Positions 25,497 through 32,925 of a stretch of DNA of 39,226 nucleotides are shown piece by piece (the stretch's first letter is position 1; the number at the start of each line of letters is the position of its first letter). A model generated the notes under the pieces. The model saw only the letters and a program-made list of their open reading frames with translations. It had not been told where the DNA came from and searched no databases. The DNA is from Malikia spinosa. GTDB lineage: Bacteria > Pseudomonadota > Gammaproteobacteria > Burkholderiales > Burkholderiaceae_C. Location: positions 1 through 39,226 of the forward strand of contig NZ_PVLR01000026.1 of assembly GCF_002980625.1 (NCBI RefSeq), in the 5' to 3' direction. The position numbers and the translations under genes were made by a program.

Positions 25497-26392
25497 TCCA
25501 GGACATGCAACGACGCATTCTCAAGTCTTCCGGGCTGGTATCGGCCCCCAGTGTCGAAGACGCGGCCGCAGCCTTGCCGCGTCTTGATGGGAGCGGAAGC
25601 ACCGACGGAAAACCCTTCCTGGTGCCCTTGTCACTGATCAACGACAGCCCCTACCAGACCAGCCCGGTCAACGAGGACAAGATTGCCGACTTGGTGGAGA
25701 ACCTGGGCAAGAACCCACTGTCTTCGCCAGTGGTCCTCAGAAGAGGACATCAGGGGCGACTTGAACTGATCGCTGGCAGACACCGGATCGAAGCCTACAG
25801 ACGTCTGGGCAGGCAGGAGATCGAAGCCACTCTGCGCGATCTGACCGACGACGACGCGGAGAAGCTTGTCTTCTACGACAACCTGTTTGCTCCGTCCATG
25901 ACGGACTTCCAGAAGTACCTGGGGTTCAGCCAGCGCAAGGCAAGACTGGAGCTGACGCAGGAGCAACTGGCGGAAGAATCCGGGGTCAGCAGGGCAGTGG
26001 TGTCGAAGCTGCTGTCTTTTGATGGGCTGCCAGAGTCCGTTCTTGCCGCGCTGAAGGAAAACCCGCAGGCCATCGGTGCCAACGCGGCGGCCGACTTTGT
26101 CGCGCTCGCCAAGAAGAGTCCCGATCTGGCGGTGCAGGCCATCTATGCGATTGCCCTGGGCGAGATGACGCAAAAAGCGGCTCTCGCCTGGCTGAAGGCG
26201 GGTGGCACCACCAAGGCGGAAACCGCCAAGCCGGTCGCGACCAAGGCACTGATCAAGTCAGGCCGGCAGAAATATGCCGAGCTGGTTCAGCGCGAGAACA
26301 GGCTGGTGATCTCGCTCAACACCGTGGATGCCGGCCTGTACCACGAGCTTGAAGCATGGCTCAAGAGCCGTGCGGAACAACATTTTCAATGA
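25493..26392 (+). CDS. parB: ParB-family partition protein
   Basis: ParB binds the centromere site and stimulates ParA. The 299-residue product has the N-terminal nuclease-like/CTP-binding domain with DKIADLVENLGKNPLSSPVVLRR and GRHRIEAYRRLG (canonical is G.RR..A), and a helix-turn-helix (LTQEQLAEESGVSRAVVSKLLSF, about 155-178). The C-terminal segment should be the dimerisation region. It is coupled to parA by an ATGA overlap. It is followed by a 214-base spacer with hairpins. Confidence 0.9.
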   Translation: MIQDMQRRILKSSGLVSAPSVEDAAAALPRLDGSGSTDGKPFLVPLSLINDSPYQTSPVNEDKIADLVENLGKNPLSSPVVLRRGHQGRLELIAGRHRIEAYRRLGRQEIEATLRDLTDDDAEKLVFYDNLFAPSMTDFQKYLGFSQRKARLELTQEQLAEESGVSRAVVSKLLSFDGLPESVLAALKENPQAIGANAAADFVALAKKSPDLAVQAIYAIALGEMTQKAALAWLKAGGTTKAETAKPVATKALIKSGRQKYAELVQRENRLVISLNTVDAGLYHELEAWLKSRAEQHFQ

Positions 26393-26460
26393 CCGCGAAC
26401 CTCAGGAAAGGAAGCGCGAAGCAATGTAGATGATCGACTGATCACCGAACCGTAAAACGA

Positions 26461-26488
26461 CAAATGCCCGTTGGGGAACGGGCATTTG
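26461..26488. terminator. Perfect 12-bp hairpin downstream of parB
   Basis: Arms CAAATGCCCGTT and AACGGGCATTTG flank a four-base loop. There is no run of T after it on either strand, so it may be a terminator of the weak kind, or part of the control region of the next gene. Confidence 0.5.
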
Positions 26489-26496
26489 AAGGTTTG

Positions 26497-26579
26497 GTGC
26501 AAACACAGAAACCCGCTAAAGAGTCATGTCCACAAAACGGCAGTGAGTGGATTCTACAGCGGGTTTCGAATGTTTGCAC
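26497..26579. repeat. Long nested inverted repeat upstream of replication gene
   Basis: Arms 26497-26517 and 26558-26579 pair over about 18 positions (GTGCAAACA with TGTTTGCAC, and GAAACCCGCT with AGCGGGTTTC) with a short internal mismatch, enclosing a 40-base loop. It ends 28 bases before the ATG of the putative replication gene. It could be an operator, a replication control RNA or an origin element. Confidence 0.6.
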
Positions 26580-26606
26580 TAGGCACGGCTTGCTACGCCT
26601 GTACTT

Positions 26607-27578
26607 ATGGCAGACACCGCCAGCATCGAACTCGTCCACGCGCCAGTCGTGGACCTACCGGCACGCATCCAGACCGCGCTGGCCCGCATCATGGGCTGCG
26701 ACGGCGGAGGCCTCGACACGCTCACCTATCGCGAGCGCAGCCTCCTGGCACGCCTGACCCGCAACATCAGTCTGCAGGACCCGTATCGATCGATACGGGT
26801 GTCAGTGGATACCCTGGCAGGGGCATTGCAGACTTGCCACAAGACCATCCAGCGGACATTCAACACACTGAAGGGCAAAGGCTGGATCACGCGTGACCAG
26901 GTCAAGAAGCGCTCCGGCATGCAGATTGCCGATACCTGGTTCACTGCCAGGGCCCTCGAGGTACTGGGGCTGACTGTCCGTCCATCTTCGCGCGCGGCGT
27001 CGGACAATATGTCCGGCGCTTCTAGTCTTTCGACAATGTCAGAAGACAGTCAGCAGATCCCTGGTCATGTTGAACAAAAAAAGCGAATCCCGGAAGACCT
27101 CACCTTGCTGGAACAGATGGGACTCAAACCAGGAGCGATCTTCAAGCTGATGGGAGAAGCAACGAAGATGGGCCACAGGCTCGGACAGATCGTTCGCGCA
27201 GCAACACCACTGATACGTGCAGCCGAGTTCCCCTTCGGCTATCTGCGCAAGCTCATCGAAACCGATCGGGACTGGGCCAACTACACCTGTGCTGCCACGC
27301 TGCGCGAGAAGGAAGCCACGCAAGTGGTGGAAGTAAAGGTGCAGAAAGAGACCGCACAGGCGGTGATAGACGCCGCTATGCCGGCAGGAGCTCTGTTGAC
27401 AAATGCGGCTGGCAAGCAGGTCTGGATGATGCGTTACGGAGCCGTGTACAGCTGCCCTGTGGGCGATCTCGACAAGTCCGAGTCGCTGCGCGGCTACGCG
27501 CGCGTCGCCGACCTGGCGAAGATGGCAGAGGCCATCCAGGCGGGCAAGCTTTTTGTTTATGGGTCGAAGCGAGAGTGA
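26607..27578 (+). CDS. Putative plasmid replication protein with winged-helix N-terminus
   Basis: The 323-residue product has an N-terminal helix-turn-helix region (about 40-100; TYRERSLLARLTRNISL, then VSVDTLAGALQTCHKTIQRTFNTLKGKGWI) of the sort seen in phage and plasmid replication proteins. A helical middle (LTLLEQMGLKPGAIFKLMGEAT) and an alpha/beta C-terminal part follow. No catalytic motif is visible. Position next to parAB and the inverted repeat supports a replication role, but I do not recognise the exact family, and a transcription regulator is possible. No strong ribosome binding site precedes ATG 26607. Confidence 0.6.
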   Translation: MADTASIELVHAPVVDLPARIQTALARIMGCDGGGLDTLTYRERSLLARLTRNISLQDPYRSIRVSVDTLAGALQTCHKTIQRTFNTLKGKGWITRDQVKKRSGMQIADTWFTARALEVLGLTVRPSSRAASDNMSGASSLSTMSEDSQQIPGHVEQKKRIPEDLTLLEQMGLKPGAIFKLMGEATKMGHRLGQIVRAATPLIRAAEFPFGYLRKLIETDRDWANYTCAATLREKEATQVVEVKVQKETAQAVIDAAMPAGALLTNAAGKQVWMMRYGAVYSCPVGDLDKSESLRGYARVADLAKMAEAIQAGKLFVYGSKRE

Positions 27579-27625
27579 TCAGCAACTGCCAAGCGAGATT
27601 CTTGGTCGTATAGCTGCTTTTTGTG

Positions 27626-27663
27626 TTGACAATAGATATACATCATTTGATAATTTGTATATC
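27626..27663 (+). promoter_or_regulatory. Toxin-antitoxin promoter with palindromic operator
   Basis: TTGACA (27626-27631), a 17-base spacer, then GATAAT (27649-27654) form a near-consensus sigma-70 promoter. The inverted repeat GATATACA (27635-27642) / TGTATATC (27656-27663) brackets the -10, as expected for binding by the downstream ribbon-helix-helix antitoxin. The layout suggests autoregulation. Confidence 0.85.
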
Positions 27664-27691
27664 CAACGTACATGCAAACAAGGAGAAAACA

Positions 27692-27964
27692 ATGCGTGAC
27701 GCCGCCATCAACCTGCGAGCCCTGCCCGAGCAGCGCGACCTGATCGATCAGGCAGCCAGTCTGCTGGGCAAGAACCGATCTGACTTCATGCTCGAGGCTG
27801 CCTGCGAGCGAGCGCAGGCGGTGGTGCTGGACCAGATATTCTTCAACCTGGACGCAGACAAGTTCAGGCAGTTCACCGCCCTGCTGGATGCTCCTCCTGG
27901 CCCGAATCCAGGACTTGAGCGCCTCATGGCAGTCAAGGCACCCTGGAACACTGGCCCGGCATGA
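27692..27964 (+). CDS. DUF1778 antitoxin (TacA-like)
   Basis: The 90-residue product has the DUF1778 ribbon-helix-helix start (RDAAINLRALPEQRDLIDQAASLLGKNRSDFMLEAA) and a flexible C-terminal part (about 55-90) that would wrap the toxin. It represses its own promoter and neutralises the acetyltransferase encoded next. AAGGAG lies at ideal distance before ATG 27692. The stop overlaps the toxin start by four bases, the usual TA coupling. Confidence 0.92.
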   Translation: MRDAAINLRALPEQRDLIDQAASLLGKNRSDFMLEAACERAQAVVLDQIFFNLDADKFRQFTALLDAPPGPNPGLERLMAVKAPWNTGPA

Positions 27965-28455
27965 ACTTGCAGCTGAACGTACCCCAACCCCTCACTTCCT
28001 CCCATCATCTGGATGGATTCGCTTGCGGGGAGATCAGCCTCGACGAATGGCTCAAGCGAAGGGCACTGACCAACCAGGTCAGCGGTGCCAGCCGTACCTT
28101 CGTCGTCGCAGACCAGGAAGGTCGGGTGTTCGGCTATTACGCGATGGCTGCCGGCGCCGTCTCGCACCAGCTGGCGACGAGTGGCGTGCGGCGCAACATG
28201 CCCGATCCCGTTCCAGTGATGGTGCTGGCCAGGCTTGCGATTGATCACCGGGCCCAGGGCATCAAGCTCGGGGCTGCGATGCTTCAGGATGCGGTCAACC
28301 GGGCCGTGGTCGTGTCACAGAACGCCGGCGTGCGGGCCCTGCTTGTCCGTGCGCTCAATGAGCGCGCCAAGCAGTTCTACGAGCACTACGGCTTTCAGGA
28401 GTCGCCACAGCATCCAATGACACTGATGCTGCGCTTGAATGCCGTCAAGGTTTGA
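27961..28455 (+). CDS. GNAT-family toxin (TacT-like)
   Basis: TacT-type toxins acetylate the amino group of charged tRNA and stop translation. The 164-residue product has the GNAT fold with the acetyl-CoA loop RLAIDHRAQGIKLGAAML (91-108) and the characteristic FYEHYGFQ (Tyr140), where the catalytic tyrosine of TacT lies, then PMTLMLRL. It is paired with a DUF1778 antitoxin under one promoter. All key features appear intact, so the module is probably functional and stabilises the plasmid. Confidence 0.92.
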   Translation: MNLQLNVPQPLTSSHHLDGFACGEISLDEWLKRRALTNQVSGASRTFVVADQEGRVFGYYAMAAGAVSHQLATSGVRRNMPDPVPVMVLARLAIDHRAQGIKLGAAMLQDAVNRAVVVSQNAGVRALLVRALNERAKQFYEHYGFQESPQHPMTLMLRLNAVKV

Positions 28456-28515
28456 GAGCACGACCATCCAAATCGGCAGTCACGTCCACCAGCATTCGCA
28501 ACTGGGAAAACCGGC

Positions 28516-28884
28516 ATGGAGAAGACAGACGTCGTTCAGTAAGTGGACTTTGAAGCCGCTGCCCGGCGTGGCGTACAGCGCCTGAAGAAGGGGCCGGTGG
28601 CCGTGGCCGGGCGCTACGACCAGCAGGCGGGCAGGGTGATGATCGAGCTCGACAGCGGTCTCGAGATCGCGTTCAGGCCACAGCATGCGCAGGGCCTGTA
28701 TTTCCCGGCGATTGACGCGGATCTGTACCTGCCGGCATTGCTCGAGGGCTTCCTCCGCTCCAATGCCTGGATGGCGGCCCGCATGGGCCAAGTTGGCGGG
28801 CGTGCTACGACGCAGGCCAAGCAGGCGGCGGCACGGGCGAATGGACGGCTGGGGGGCAGGCCGCGCAAGAAGGTGACCTCCTGA
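28516..28884 (+). pseudogene. DUF2442-like protein, possibly interrupted by an early in-frame stop
   Basis: The main frame encodes a 113-residue protein from a GTG at 28543, resembling DUF2442 proteins: RYDQQAGRVMIELDSGLEIAF, then PALLEGFLRSNAWMAARMGQ and a basic tail (AAARANGRLGGRPRKK) typical of a nucleic-acid-binding subgroup. Eight in-frame codons upstream, an ATG at 28516 reads MEKTDVVQ, then TAA at 28540-28542, directly before the GTG. Homologs of this type usually carry such an N-terminal stretch, so the TAA may be a nonsense change; alternatively translation starts at GTG. No strong ribosome site precedes either start. Confidence 0.6.
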
Positions 28885-29022
28885 CCAGGTCACAAGTCGG
28901 CCAGCGGCAAGCCGCACCCTGTCGATTCAGCCACTCATACGGTTTGCCTGTTTTTTAGGCAAAACACTATTTCTCAATCATGACAATGACTTGCATCCCG
29001 TCCGACGGGGTTCTCCACAGGA
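28885..29022. other. Intergenic spacer with a small hairpin
   Basis: No gene is evident. The stretch contains the inverted repeat GTTTGCCT (28942-28949) / AGGCAAAAC (from 28957) with a T-rich loop. Its role is unclear; it may be a weak terminator after the DUF2442-like gene. Confidence 0.4.
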
Positions 29023-29039
29023 TTGGTCACGGAAGCTGG

Positions 29040-29297
29040 GGATTGTGCTAAGCTGCCGTCACATTCCGAGTCGGGCCTGACGCCCGCGCCAACCTGCCTC
29101 ACCGGGGCAAGGTGGTATGCCCAGTGCGATGTGGCCTTTCGAGGCAACCAAGCCGGCAGCAGCGTCGCCCTCCTCGTGAGGGCGCTTTCGTTTCCGGGTC
29201 TGGCCGACCCGCCTGTACAGGCAAACCGGCCGGGGGGATTTGTTCCAGATTGCGGCCCTCGCCACCCATTGGTAATGCCGCTAAACAGGAGAGTCAA
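29040..29297 (+). ncRNA. Candidate C4-like structured leader RNA
   Basis: This GC-rich, gene-poor stretch has several strong hairpins: CGCCCTC (29166-29172) with GAGGGCG (29178-29184) and a 12-bp perfect palindrome GCCTGTACAGGC at 29211-29222. The in-frame translation of this area (ALLVRALSFPGLADPPVQANR-type, about 90 codons ending at 29301) looks like mistranslated leaders often seen upstream of phage Ash/Icd-type genes, which overlap C4 or CI antisense RNAs of P1 and P4. The family name is recalled by pattern only and needs a covariance-model search. Confidence 0.35.
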
Positions 29298-29486
29298 ATG
29301 ACTGAACTTGCTCGCTTTCGCCCCGCAGTAGCGAAGCACCAGCCCACCTTCGTTTTCGAGCGCGCCTCGCTCGCGCTGATCGCCACCTGGCGCGACCGCC
29401 TCATCCGTATCCGGGCTTCGGATCTGCCACTCGACAGTGAATGGCGCGATCCCCCTGGGCTGCGTCTAGGCGCCGTCACGCGCTGA
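29298..29486 (+). CDS. Small hypothetical protein after structured leader
   Basis: The 62-residue product is basic (LARFRPAVAKHQPTFVFERASLALIATWRDRLIRIR) with an acid-rich C terminus. ATG 29298 follows CAGGAGAGTCAA, a good site, and overlaps the stop of the upstream low-quality frame. No family is recognised. By analogy with C4-type operons it may be a short effector, but this is weak inference. It is too short for any confident domain call. Confidence 0.45.
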   Translation: MTELARFRPAVAKHQPTFVFERASLALIATWRDRLIRIRASDLPLDSEWRDPPGLRLGAVTR

Positions 29487-29662
29487 CCCCGCCAGGTTTT
29501 ATGCGAGGGGGCGGTGTATGCCGTTCTGCTGTTCTCATTCCATCGCACTGGTACCAAGCCCTGCAGTGAGGATCGTGCTGCTGGGTTCCGGTCAGGCATG
29601 AATCCAGCCCGACCTTACGCCAATGCTGCCCGTTTTCAAGCTCGAAGCGAGCACGCCACAAA

Positions 29663-29689
29663 CCTGATCGGCCGTGATGGCCGATCAGG
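29663..29689. terminator. Perfect 11-bp hairpin
   Basis: CCTGATCGGCC and GGCCGATCAGG flank a five-base loop. No T-tract follows, so intrinsic termination is uncertain; it may insulate hipBA from upstream reading. Confidence 0.4.
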
Positions 29690-29706
29690 CAAACGTGTAA
29701 CGCTGC

Positions 29707-29728
29707 GTTGAATATAATAGTTTTCAAC
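29707..29728 (+). promoter_or_regulatory. hipBA promoter/operator
   Basis: TATAAT at 29713-29718 lies between the inverted repeat GTTGAA (29707-29712) and TTCAAC (29723-29728). The layout fits HipB repression of its own promoter. A clear -35 was not seen. Confidence 0.55.
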
Positions 29729-29769
29729 AGAATCTTTAAAATCTAAAGAAGTTCTCCAGGGAGCGTTAA

Positions 29770-30093
29770 TTGGAAAAACCCATGCCCTTGCCGGTAGAGC
29801 GCGCCATCCTCAAGCTGGGCAGTGACATCTCGCTGGCACGCCGACGCCGCCACATCTCGCAGGCCTCGCTGGCCGAGCGCATGGGCGCGTCCCTCTCCAC
29901 CGTGCGCCGCATGGAAAAAGGCGATGTACGCGTGCCCATCCATTTCTTCGCCCGGGCGCTGCATGTCTTCGGCGAGATCCGGGCGCTCGAGCAACTGCTC
30001 GACACGGCCAGCGATGAGATCGGCCTGACGCTGATGGACGAGAACCTGCCCAAGCGTGTGCGCAGCAAGTCCGGGCTTTCGGGAGCGCTCTGA
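29770..30093 (+). CDS. hipB: HipB-like antitoxin, HTH_3 regulator
   Basis: The 107-residue product has a Cro/CI-type helix-turn-helix (LARRRRHISQASLAERMGASLSTVRRMEKGDVRV, about 22-55) and a C-terminal tail that would contact HipA. The TTG at 29770 is taken as start because AGGGAG lies six bases upstream; the ATG at 29782 would be nineteen bases from it. It overlaps hipA (ATGG, shared base). It would repress the pair and neutralise HipA. Confidence 0.88.
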   Translation: MEKPMPLPVERAILKLGSDISLARRRRHISQASLAERMGASLSTVRRMEKGDVRVPIHFFARALHVFGEIRALEQLLDTASDEIGLTLMDENLPKRVRSKSGLSGAL

Positions 30094-31397
30094 TGGTCAC
30101 CATAGCCCCGACCCGCCAGCAGGCCCAGGTGTGTATCGGCAAGGCCGGCTTGCCGGTGGGCTCGCTCACCTATGTCCGCCAAGGACGGCGCGAGAACTGT
30201 GCCTTTGCCTACGACGAAGCCTGGCTGGCCAACCCGGCACGCTTCAGCGTTTCAGCCGACCTGCAACTCGTACCGGGCCACCAGTCGCACAAGGCGGCGT
30301 CGGCCCATGATTCCGTCTTCCACGGCGCGATCGCCGATACCGCGCCGGACGCCTGGGGACGTCGTGTCATCGCCCGCGACCACGCCAAGCGGCGCAAGGC
30401 TGATCCTCATCTGCCAGCCCTCACCGAGCTGGACTACCTGCTGGCGGTGGACGACTTCAGCCGCGTCGGCGCGTTGCGCCTGCGCACTGAAGACGGCATC
30501 TGGCAGCGCACTGCGGCTCAGGGGCGGCGCAGCACGCCCCCCTTGATCGAGCTCGAGCAGATCTACCAGGCCAGTCGTGCGGTCGAACGTGGTCAGGAAT
30601 CCGCCGAGGACTTGCGTTACCTGCAAGGCAAGGGCACTTCGTTGGGTGGCATGCGGCCCAAGTGCACGGTGGTCGATGAGGACGGCCGACTGGCCATCGG
30701 CAAGTTCCCGAGCGTGGGTGACAGCCGCAGCGTCACACGCGGCGAGGTCCTGGCCCTGAGGCTGGCAGCCCTGGCCGGGATCGATGCCGCCCCTGCGCGC
30801 ATCGTCTTGCTGGGTGACAAAGGCAACGAGGTAGCGGTGGCAGTCATTCGCCGCTTCGACCGCGACGGGGATGATGGTCGGATTCCCTACCAGTCGGCTG
30901 CCTCGCTGCTGCAGGCCTCACGGGAAGAAGACCGCAGCTACACCGAGATCGCAGACGCGATCCGCTCGCACAGCCATGCCCCGACCGAGGATGTACGCCA
31001 GCTCTGGCGGCGCCTGGTGCTCAACCTGCTGATCACCAACGTGGACGATCACCTGCAGAACCATGGCTTCCTGCATGTCGAGCGCGGGTTGTGGCGGCTC
31101 GCGCCGGCTTTCGACATCAACCCGTTCCCGGACAAGGACAGGGAATCCAAGACCTGGTTGTCTGAGCTGGACGGTCCCATCACCGATGTGCAGATGCTGT
31201 TGGCCCGTGCGCCGTACTTCGGGCTGGACCAAAGCCAGGCTCTGGCCGTGCTGGGGGAGGTACATGCCGCAGTGTCGAACTGGCGCCAGGTGGCACTCAG
31301 TCCGTCGGTCGGATTGCGTGCTGCTGAGCTGGACGACTTTGCTCCGGCCTTCGAGCACGAGCAGATGGTGGCTGCTGCGGTTCTGTTGCAGGACTGA
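30093..31397 (+). CDS. hipA: HipA-like serine/threonine kinase toxin
   Basis: HipA-type kinases phosphorylate glutamyl-tRNA synthetase or related targets and cause growth arrest. The 434-residue product has the HipA N-terminal subdomain, the P-loop-like GTSLGGMRPK (about 181-190), the catalytic NVDDHLQNHGF (about 316-326) and the Mg-binding DIN (about 341-343). The usual catalytic D.N..N pattern is represented by DDH..N, as in HipA. It is paired with HipB and coupled by overlap. It is followed by a bidirectional terminator before a convergent gene. Confidence 0.93.
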   Translation: MVTIAPTRQQAQVCIGKAGLPVGSLTYVRQGRRENCAFAYDEAWLANPARFSVSADLQLVPGHQSHKAASAHDSVFHGAIADTAPDAWGRRVIARDHAKRRKADPHLPALTELDYLLAVDDFSRVGALRLRTEDGIWQRTAAQGRRSTPPLIELEQIYQASRAVERGQESAEDLRYLQGKGTSLGGMRPKCTVVDEDGRLAIGKFPSVGDSRSVTRGEVLALRLAALAGIDAAPARIVLLGDKGNEVAVAVIRRFDRDGDDGRIPYQSAASLLQASREEDRSYTEIADAIRSHSHAPTEDVRQLWRRLVLNLLITNVDDHLQNHGFLHVERGLWRLAPAFDINPFPDKDRESKTWLSELDGPITDVQMLLARAPYFGLDQSQALAVLGEVHAAVSNWRQVALSPSVGLRAAELDDFAPAFEHEQMVAAAVLLQD

Positions 31398-31398
31398 A

Positions 31399-31420
31399 AA
31401 AGCGTCTGGTCAGGCGCTTT
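31399..31420. terminator. Bidirectional terminator between hipA and SRAP gene
   Basis: AAAGCGTCT (31399-31407), loop GGTC, AGGCGCTTT (31412-31420) make a nine-pair stem with one G-U. It lies right after hipA and faces the convergent SRAP gene. Confidence 0.7.
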
Positions 31421-31445
31421 ACCGGTCTGGATTCAGGTCAGTTCT

Positions 31446-32144
31446 TCAGATCAGCCTGCCGACTCCGTCGGCAAGATGGGCGCCGTGCTGCTCAACAGCT
31501 TGGACTTGAGTGCTCGCCAGCTCCGCCGCTGGCCAGGCCAGCAGGAAATCCCGGCTCTGCTGCGGACTGGCCAGCAGCCAGTCGTGATAGCGAGCCTCGG
31601 GCAGGATCACCACCATGCGCTTTTCGTCCTGTGGCTTGTGGAACTGCCGCATGAAGGCGTGTTGGTCAGCGTTGATCGTGAGCATGCTGTAACTGCGCAG
31701 GATGCTCCCATCGGGAGCCTTCCACCCCATCCAGATACCGGCGATACCCATCGGCCGCTTGTCGGCGCGAGCGATGCGGGTCGGAACGGCCTTGCCACTG
31801 CGCCAGTCTGGCTCGTAGAAGGCTTCGGCCGGGATGATGCAGCGCCGCCCCAGTCGCCACGCGTCACGGTAGCTGGGCTTCTCAGCCACTGTCTCGCTGC
31901 GCGCGTTGTAGGTACGGCGCGAGATCGTCTGGTCCTTGGCCCAGTGCGGGATCAGACCGAAGATGCCGGCGATCGCCTCCATGGCGGGTGGATAGCCGGC
32001 GTGATCCTGTGGACGCGGTCGGCGGATGAAGCTGCCGGCATAGCCGGGCCAGAGCTCTGCCTGGCCGACATCGGTCGGGGGCTCGACACCGAAGCCGACC
32101 AGGTAGCGTTCCCGGTCAGTGACGGGTTCGTAGTGGGCACACAT
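31446..32144 (-). CDS. SRAP-domain protein (YedK/HMCES-like)
   Basis: SRAP proteins form a covalent thiazolidine link with abasic sites in single-stranded DNA through Cys2 and protect them from breakage. The 232-residue product starts MCAHYE, so Cys2 is exposed after methionine removal. NARSET (about 80-85), EAFYEP with Glu107, and the HAFMRQFHKP segment (His162/His169) follow. The canonical HDRMP is replaced by DEKRM, a variant I believe is common in plasmid-type members. A role in guarding single-stranded plasmid DNA during transfer is plausible. It is transcribed toward hipA. Confidence 0.9.
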   Translation of the reverse strand: MCAHYEPVTDRERYLVGFGVEPPTDVGQAELWPGYAGSFIRRPRPQDHAGYPPAMEAIAGIFGLIPHWAKDQTISRRTYNARSETVAEKPSYRDAWRLGRRCIIPAEAFYEPDWRSGKAVPTRIARADKRPMGIAGIWMGWKAPDGSILRSYSMLTINADQHAFMRQFHKPQDEKRMVVILPEARYHDWLLASPQQSRDFLLAWPAAELASTQVQAVEQHGAHLADGVGRLI

Positions 32145-32260
32145 GGTGGGAGATTAGAAGCCGGCGGGATGATTCGGTTCAGGCCGGGGACTGCTGGCTG
32201 TAGATGCACCGCACGCAGCAGTCTCCAGAGCATCCGTCCATCGCCAGCCCAGCGGCTCAG

Positions 32261-32710
32261 TCAACCCTGCCTCCTGCGGCCGATCCGCAGGGTTTCCCGG
32301 GTCCTGGTCTCTTTCAACGGGGTGAGGACGAACCTCAGACCCGCCACCAGACCCGACAGGATTTCCTGGTAATAGCGGCGCCGCAGCGGGCCGGGCTCGA
32401 GTGGCTGCATTTTGACCTCGAGCAGGTGGTCGACCAGAGTGGCCTTGATCACCCAGTCGACAGATGGACCCAGACACAAGCCCTCTTCGAACCGGTCCGA
32501 CTGCGACCTCAGCCGCTTGGCCCAAGGCTCGTGCAGGAACTTTTCGAGTTCACGGCATTTTTCCTGCGTGACCGGCACCTGTGGCATGGTCTGCAGGTAT
32601 TCCAGCGTCTCCTGCAGCTTGGCCGTCACGATCGCCAGCCGTTCCCTGTCCGTCAGATCATGGAAGCCATTGGGTTCCGTCTTGATCAAGGGGAAGACAA
32701 CTAACGCCAC
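32261..32710 (-). CDS. Hypothetical protein
   Basis: The 149-residue product is charged and mostly helical (LTDRERLAIVTAKLQETLEYL; CRELEKFLHEPWAKRL; ends TRETLRIGRRRQG). It lacks signal peptide and transmembrane segments. The start would be a GTG at 32710 with no strong ribosome binding site, so a different start is possible. No family recognised. The opposite-strand frame at 32204-32704 is rich in Pro/Gln/His and looks like a shadow. Convincing only as an open frame with normal composition in the SRAP orientation. Confidence 0.45.
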   Translation of the reverse strand: MALVVFPLIKTEPNGFHDLTDRERLAIVTAKLQETLEYLQTMPQVPVTQEKCRELEKFLHEPWAKRLRSQSDRFEEGLCLGPSVDWVIKATLVDHLLEVKMQPLEPGPLRRRYYQEILSGLVAGLRFVLTPLKETRTRETLRIGRRRQG

Positions 32711-32925
32711 CTGCCGCTGCCCGGCGCATCACGCCTTCTGGACTTCTGCGGACGGGGCGTGCGCCTTGACCGACTGGCACCAGCTATTTCTCTGTGTCCT
32801 GCAGCTGTCCCGCGCCGAGATCCCGGGGCCTGGGCAAGGCCAGCCAGTGCATGCCAGCAACCTGAACATCCAGCCAATCCTCGGCACAAGCTGGCACGCC
32901 TGAGCTGGTCAGCCGAGTGTTCCAC

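Larger units (their letters stand above)
29487..29769. other. Intergenic spacer before hipB
   Basis: No credible gene was found. It holds a perfect 11-bp hairpin (29663-29689) and the hipB promoter area. A 65-codon frame at 29514-29711 has no ribosome binding site and looks like noise. Confidence 0.4.

Noticed and set aside
29023-29301. 92-codon frame covering the structured region
   Set aside because: It starts with GTG without a binding site, and the hairpins are better explained as RNA; its end overlaps the start of the small gene by ATGA, so a real leader peptide is not fully excluded.
29514-29711. 65-codon frame upstream of hipB
   Set aside because: No binding site, and it spans the 29663-29689 hairpin and promoter area.
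32204-32704. 166-codon plus-strand frame
   Set aside because: It is opposite the more natural minus-strand frame at 32261-32710 and has Pro/Gln/His-rich shadow composition.
32701-32925. 74-codon minus-strand frame beside the NYN gene
   Set aside because: Arg/Gly/Ala-rich random-like composition and no binding site.
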